Below, in pieces: positions 59,274 through 64,000 of a stretch of DNA of 64,000 nucleotides. The stretch is taken from positions 3,348,001 to 3,412,000 of the forward strand of contig NC_063068.1 of the NCBI RefSeq assembly GCF_022605165.1, written 5' to 3'. This DNA comes from Purpureocillium takamizusanense. Lineage: Eukaryota > Ascomycota > Sordariomycetes > Hypocreales > Ophiocordycipitaceae. The notes beneath the pieces are model-generated. The model ran no database searches and was not told the DNA's origin. It saw only the letters and a program-made list of their open reading frames with translations. Both the position numbers and the translations under genes were made by a program. The first letter of the stretch is position 1. Each line of letters opens with the position of its first letter.

Positions 59274-59330
59274 TAATAATAGTAATAATAGCAATAATAA
59301 TAATAGTAATAATAATAGCGGCAATAATAA
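59274..59330 (+). pseudogene. Fossil polyglutamine tract
   Basis: Nineteen consecutive triplets read almost entirely TAA or TAG, with two surviving CAA and one CGG. They are preceded by CCG CCG and followed by CGG then GTAAGT. CAA/CAG codons turned to TAA/TAG by CpA-to-TpA change would give exactly this. A simple TAA microsatellite is the alternative, but the scattered TAG and CAA triplets fit it less well. Confidence 0.5.
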
Positions 59331-59521
59331 CGGTAAGTCCTTGCCCCCTCTTCCCTTATTGCTACGCCTCGCTCTATAGGGCGCGGGGGCGTGCCGGTTT
59401 AAGCTAACGTTTAGGATAGATATCGTTAGAGTCTTTATAGGCTAGGCTCTTAGAGCCCTTATCGCTGTCGCTATTACTATTACTATTATAGGTCCGTCGC
59501 CCCCCCTACCTTACGGTAGCT

Positions 59522-60392
59522 ATGCTTAGCCCCTTTACTACGCTTCGGGCTACTATTATCGCCGTCTTAGCCTCCCCCCCCCCTACTGCCTGCCCTACCG
59601 CTACCCCTTAGGGCACCCGCTATAGCCGTTTATCGCTGCCCTTAATATCGCCCTCTATAAGTATACCTGCCTCTCTTTATGCGGGTATCGCTAACTTAAG
59701 ATAGAAGAGGGCAAGACTTAATGCTCCTATCGGGGAGCTCCGCTCCTACCCTTATATATACTACGCCGGGTTAGAGGCTGACTACGCGGCCCGCGCCGGT
59801 TAGTCGTAAGGTAGCTATTATAGCTGCTATATAGCTAACTATGCGTACCGTTAGTTAGGCCCGGCCCTCCTTACTACCTTACGCGGCCGAATCTCCGCCG
59901 CTAACGCCGCTACCGCCGCTACCGCTGCTATTACCGCCGCCCCCCCCGTTACTACCGACGCTGCTGCCGTTACTGCCGCCGCCGCCGAGAAGGCAGAGGC
60001 TAAGGCGAAGAAGGTATTAAGCGCCGCTTACGCGGCGACCTAGTACCTTTAGGAATTAAAGTATACGGGCCTTATACCTAAGTAAGTCCCCTCCCTTTAT
60101 CCCTATATAGTGCCGACGATATAGCTACTAACCCCTATATAGAGGTAGCGCCGATAACTTTAATGCCCCCGCCCTTACCCCCGCCCCCGCTGCCTTAGCT
60201 ACTACCCTAGGTAGTAATGCTTAGCTATTTATTAAGGTAGGTGCCCTTAAGGACCGCCTCGTAGCGGTCGAGACCGCTATCGCCGCCCTCGCTAAGGCTC
60301 CCCCCGCCGCCGTTACCGCTATTGCCGCCGCCGAGGAGGAGGAAGAGGAGGAAGATAAGGAGGACGAGGAAGAGGACGAGGAGGAGGAATAA
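59522..60392 (+). pseudogene. RIP-broken Ala-rich protein with acidic tail and intact intron
   Basis: Two exons, 59522-60081 and 60143-60392, keep one frame of 270 codons. The 61-nt intron is canonical: GTAAGT donor, TACTAAC branch site, CTATATAG acceptor, phase 2 on both sides. Exon 1 is Ala/Thr-rich, with AEKAEAKAKKVLSAAYAAT near its end. Exon 2 has a helix, ALKDRLVAVETAIAALAKA, and ends in about 20 Glu/Asp before TAA. Eight in-frame stops, all TAG or TAA, break it; the first is at 59609. The GC content is higher than in the rest of the block. It lies antisense to, and just beyond the 3' end of, the minus-strand pol at 60,440-64,000. Upstream exons are likely (see the polyglutamine tract). 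No family is recognised. Confidence 0.6.
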
Positions 60393-60439
60393 CCGCGCCC
60401 TATAGGGTAGCCCCCCCTTCTTAAAGGGGGTAGAGTTAA

Positions 60440-63400
60440 TATTAACGTTTCTTTTTAGCGCTCCTTACTAGCCTATCTCGTAAGACGTTTATATACCTTA
60501 GTATACCTTACCTCTTCGAGTAGCTCTTATATCGGCTTAAGATATCCGCTTTATTTAATTAGGGCTTTTTCCCTAGCTCCCTAGCTATAGGGCTTTTAAC
60601 GGATCGTAGAGATCTCTTCTACCTTATAGAATATATTATCGCTTACTTATATTAATATAGGCTAACTATCTAAAATAGCCTAGCCGGGTATAAGGTCGTT
60701 ACTTATACGCTATAGCTAGTCTATATAGAAACGGTTATATATACTTAAGGGTAGGCCCGTTAGCTCGACTATATATAGGCTTATTACCTTATTAATTATA
60801 TATTTCGAGTATAGCTAGTCGAGCTTCTTCTTTAGTCTTATAGAGGTATAGTTATAGAGGTCGAGCTAGACTTTATCCCCTACTTTATACCTATCTATAG
60901 GGCTATATATATAGTTAGCCTATCGCTCTTACTCGAGCGAGGCTATTACTATCGTAGAGCTATAAAGCTTTATAACTTACTTAAGCTTCGTTATAAAGGC
61001 CTATGCCCTACTCTTTAGTATAGCGCGCTAGCTTATTTCCCTTATAGGGGTAAGAGGGCCGCTTATAATAGGTTAGGGGTAATAGCTATAAAGCGTAAAG
61101 AAAGGGGATATACCGATTAAGGTACTTATCTAGCTATTAAGTATAAGCTAGGCTATAAGTAGCTATCGGTCCTAGTCGTCTTAATTACGGTTAATATAGG
61201 CCCTAAGGTATGCCTATACTTCTTAATTAACCCTCTCTATACCCCTATCTATTTAAGGGTAGTATATTATATTAAGTTATTACTTAATGCTTATTAGTTT
61301 ATAGAGGTATTACTAAAAGCTACTTATTTAGTTCGTTCCTCGGTCGCTTATAATAGCGGCGGGCTAGTTATACTAATAGAAGTAATATTAAAAGAAGCGC
61401 TCTATATATATAGCGGCGTTTATAATAGCTATTAGCTCTAATATAACTTCCTTACTAAGCCTATCCTAGATGACTTAAAGGAAGTAGCTTCTACTTATAA
61501 GGGGGAGGTCTATAATAAAGTCTATCTAGATCTACCTATAGAATTAGTTAGGTATAAATAGAGGCTATAATAGGCCCTTCTTAAGCTCCCTTTATATCTT
61601 TATGCGGCTATAAGTATTATAGTTATAGAGGAACCTCTTAATATACTACTATATTAAGGGCTAATAGAACTTATATAATAATATAGCTATTATACCCTCT
61701 CTATTAAGGTACCTGGAGAGGGGCGAATTATAGGCCTACTATATTAGCCGACCCTTAAGTTTGTTTTATAAATCCGTTCTTTTAAGAGCGGACTTTACCT
61801 TTACCTCTATTACCTAAGGGGCGCTAAGTACCTAGAGGCGGTCTTTATAGTAGAGGTTCCTTATTATATCGAGGCTATACTTTACGATCTATACCTTAAG
61901 ACCGAGCTTCGGGTCGAAGGCATAAGCGCCGCTCTTAATTACGTAGAGGGCGCTCTAGTATATTATATCCCGCTTTACCTCTCGCTACTATAAGGAGCTT
62001 AGCTAAGGGTTAGAGAATAGGGTCGTTAATATAATCGAGGTAGCGCCGATATATATATAGAAGGCGCTTTAAGGGATAAGTTATAGGTCTCTAGCCTTAC
62101 GGTCTTTTTAGGTCTCCCGATCTTAGTCCCTATAAGAGAGTATATCGGGTATTATAGCTAGCCTACCTAGCCTATATTTTAAAGAGAAGTTAAACCTCGA
62201 GAGTAACTTTACTTAGCGCGCTTACCGCTCTAATAGGCGCTAATAAGTTATAAAATATTCTAGGTTCTTATAGTCTATAAGTACCGTAAAGCTCTTATAG
62301 CTATAAAGCTCCGCTAATTATTATTTTAGGTAGTGGATAATCGTTAGTATCTCCTTATCGTAAATAAGGTAGTTCTGCTTAGTAAGGGATAGCTTTTATA
62401 AGTAAAAGGCTATTAGCTTCCGTTAGCTATTTATATCCTATAAGAGCGTTCCCCTTAGGGCGGTCCCGCTATAGTCCGCTTTTAAGAAGGTAAGTAAGTC
62501 GGGGTCTTATTATAAGAGGATCGGGGCTTTCGTAAAGAGTTCCTTAAGGGCTTCGAACGCTACTTAATACTCCCGCTCCTATACGAATAGAACTTACTTC
62601 CCCGTTAGAGCTATAAGTAGCGCCGCTATATCCGAGAACTTAAGTATAAAGACCCGATAGTAGTTAACGAACTTAAGGAAGCTCTATACCCCTTTTTACG
62701 TTATTAGGGCTAGCTATTTAACGACCGCTTTTATCTTTATAGGGTTTACTTTAATGCCCTTACTTACGTAGATAATGAAACTTAAGTATTTAATAGTTTT
62801 AACCCCGAATTAATATTTATTTAGGTCGAGATATAGGCTATAGTCTTAAAGCCGCTCGAGTACTTACTATACCTTTACGTAATATTCCTCGAGGGTATTA
62901 CTTATATAGATAAGGATATTATCTATATAGGCAAAGTAAAAGTCGTCTAGGAAGTCCTATAGTACGCTATTAATATAGCGTTAAAAGGTAGCTAAGGCGC
63001 CGCTAAGGCTAAATAAAGTAACTATCTACTTAAAGAGACTATACTTTATATAGAAGGCGGTCTTCTACTCCTCTCCTATTACTACCCGTACCTTATAGAA
63101 TGCCTATACTATATTAAGCTTAGTAAACTAATAGGCGCCCGCTAGGTTATAAAGGGTATTATTAATAAGGGGGATAAAGTAGTAGTCTACCTTTATAATA
63201 GTATTAAAGGCGTAATAGTTATAATAGAAATAGAGCCCGCCCCCTAGCTTCTGTATAAAGAGGATAGGCGCCGCCGCCTCCGAGCTATTAGCTTTAATAA
63301 ACCCCTTATCGAGAAGGTCGTTAAGGGTCTTCCGTAATATTAATACCTCCTCGCGCGATATACTATAAAGCGCTCTATAGGGTATAGGTAGGTCCTAGCC

Positions 63401-64000
63401 GTCTAGGCCCGTCTTAAGGGGGATTTAATAGTTTATACTAGGCTTATAGGGGTTAAGCTTATTTACCTCTTATTTCTTAAAGAGTAAAAATAGGTCGTAA
63501 AAATACGGTAGGATAACTACTTAAAGTTCCTCTCTTAACTTAAGCTACTTAAGCGTAAGCGCTTTCTCGATATCTCTTATATTAACGGCGAAGATAGCTA
63601 CCTTAGTTACGTCGCTACCCTTTCGCTTTTTAATCCGTTATATATACCTTATAAATATTAATGCTATAACGTAATAAGCGTCTTCTATATCCCTTAAGAG
63701 CGGGCTATTAAGGGGCGGCCCTTAGTAGTGCTATACTTATATCTATAATAGGCTATATTAAAGCCTGCCTTTATATAGGACCGAGTAAGACTTTATATAT
63801 TATATCTAAGGCTTCCCTAAGATAAAGGGGAACTCTAGTTAGGGCATTATATAAGCGTAAATAGGCTATGGGTAGCCCTTTATATCCGCGACTAGCTATA
63901 CTAGCCCTTTAATAGCTACCCTATCTATAATGCCCGATATACCCCTTACCTTATAGGAGGGGATCTTTTTTATTAAGACCTTAAGGTCTTAAGCTACTTC
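60440..64000 (-). pseudogene. Minus-strand chromovirus pol relic, truncated by window end
   Basis: Read right to left on the minus strand. RT is at about 63,500-62,640 with LINNTLYNLAGA and LVTPFGL-type sequence; the YxDD site reads YIDN near 62,920. RNase H runs to about 62,100 with NYLIYNKEILTIV and IDYKNLEYF. Integrase is at about 61,760-60,880, the GPY/F-type region at about 60,880-60,640, and a chromodomain-like stretch at about 60,630-60,440 (YKVEEI, then ALIK and SGY). Protease and gag should lie beyond 64,000. A CCCCCCC...GGGGG inverted repeat lies at about 60,412-60,430, just past pol. The LTR on this side was not recognised. Confidence 0.8.

Larger units (their letters stand above)
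43572..64000. mobile_element. AT-rich, RIP-mutated retrotransposon block
   Basis: From about 43,570 to the window end the sequence turns AT-rich. It is dominated by TpA, while CpA and TpG are nearly absent over long stretches; for example, 44101-44160 has neither. CpG, ApC and TpC remain. This is the mark of RIP, which converts CpA to TpA on both strands. Translations in the right frames still show Ty3/gypsy gag, protease, reverse transcriptase, RNase H, integrase and chromodomain patterns. They are broken by TAG and TAA where Gln or Trp codons stood. At least four element relics are present. Expected chromatin state is methylated heterochromatin (inference). Confidence 0.93.

Overview
The window looks like nuclear DNA of a filamentous ascomycete (Pezizomycotina, probably Sordariomycetes/Hypocreales). 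The evidence is short GT-AG introns (about 50-165 nt) with CTRAY-type branch points, GC-rich intron-poor genes, pyrimidine-rich promoters, and a block of Ty3/gypsy relics destroyed in the pattern of repeat-induced point mutation (RIP). All exon joins were read by eye from frame, splice sites and family conservation; no alignment was run.

Bases 1 to about 43,570 are ordinary euchromatin with 13 protein genes, mostly housekeeping. In order: a TACO1/YebC-type mitochondrial translation factor (-), the giant HEAT-repeat protein Laa1/HEATR5 (+), a two-RRM RNA-binding protein (-), a WRAP73/Wdr8 WD-repeat protein (-), a MOCS1/CnxABC-type molybdenum cofactor gene with MoaA and MoaC modules (+), a FYVE zinc-finger protein (+), an ELO-family fatty acid elongase (-), vacuolar carboxypeptidase Y (-), cytosolic tryptophanyl-tRNA synthetase (-), the SBDS/Sdo1 ribosome maturation factor (+), ribosomal protein S18 (-), an F-box-like protein (-) and a small basic Ser/Thr-rich protein (-). 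Three genes for making ribosomes or charging tRNA lie together at 31.4-35.6 kb. Three divergent pairs appear to share promoters: TACO1/LAA1, WRAP73/MOCS1 and WRS1/SDO1.

Bases about 43,570-64,000 are a sharply bounded AT-rich block in which CpA and TpG are nearly absent while CpG persists. It holds a gag-protease relic, a second chromovirus-type element (gag to chromodomain), a structurally complete third element with 453-bp LTRs and a 5-bp target duplication (51,891-58,871), and a fourth element on the minus strand running off the right end. All are broken by TAG/TAA codons.

The most unusual signal is antisense coding between pol and the 3' LTR side of two of these elements. One is a Cys-rich/coiled-coil frame opposite the complete element (58,309-57,634) whose intron donor was itself destroyed. 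The other is an intron-containing Ala-rich frame with an acidic tail opposite the minus-strand element (59,522-60,392). A probable fossil polyglutamine tract (59,274-59,330) lies just upstream of the second.
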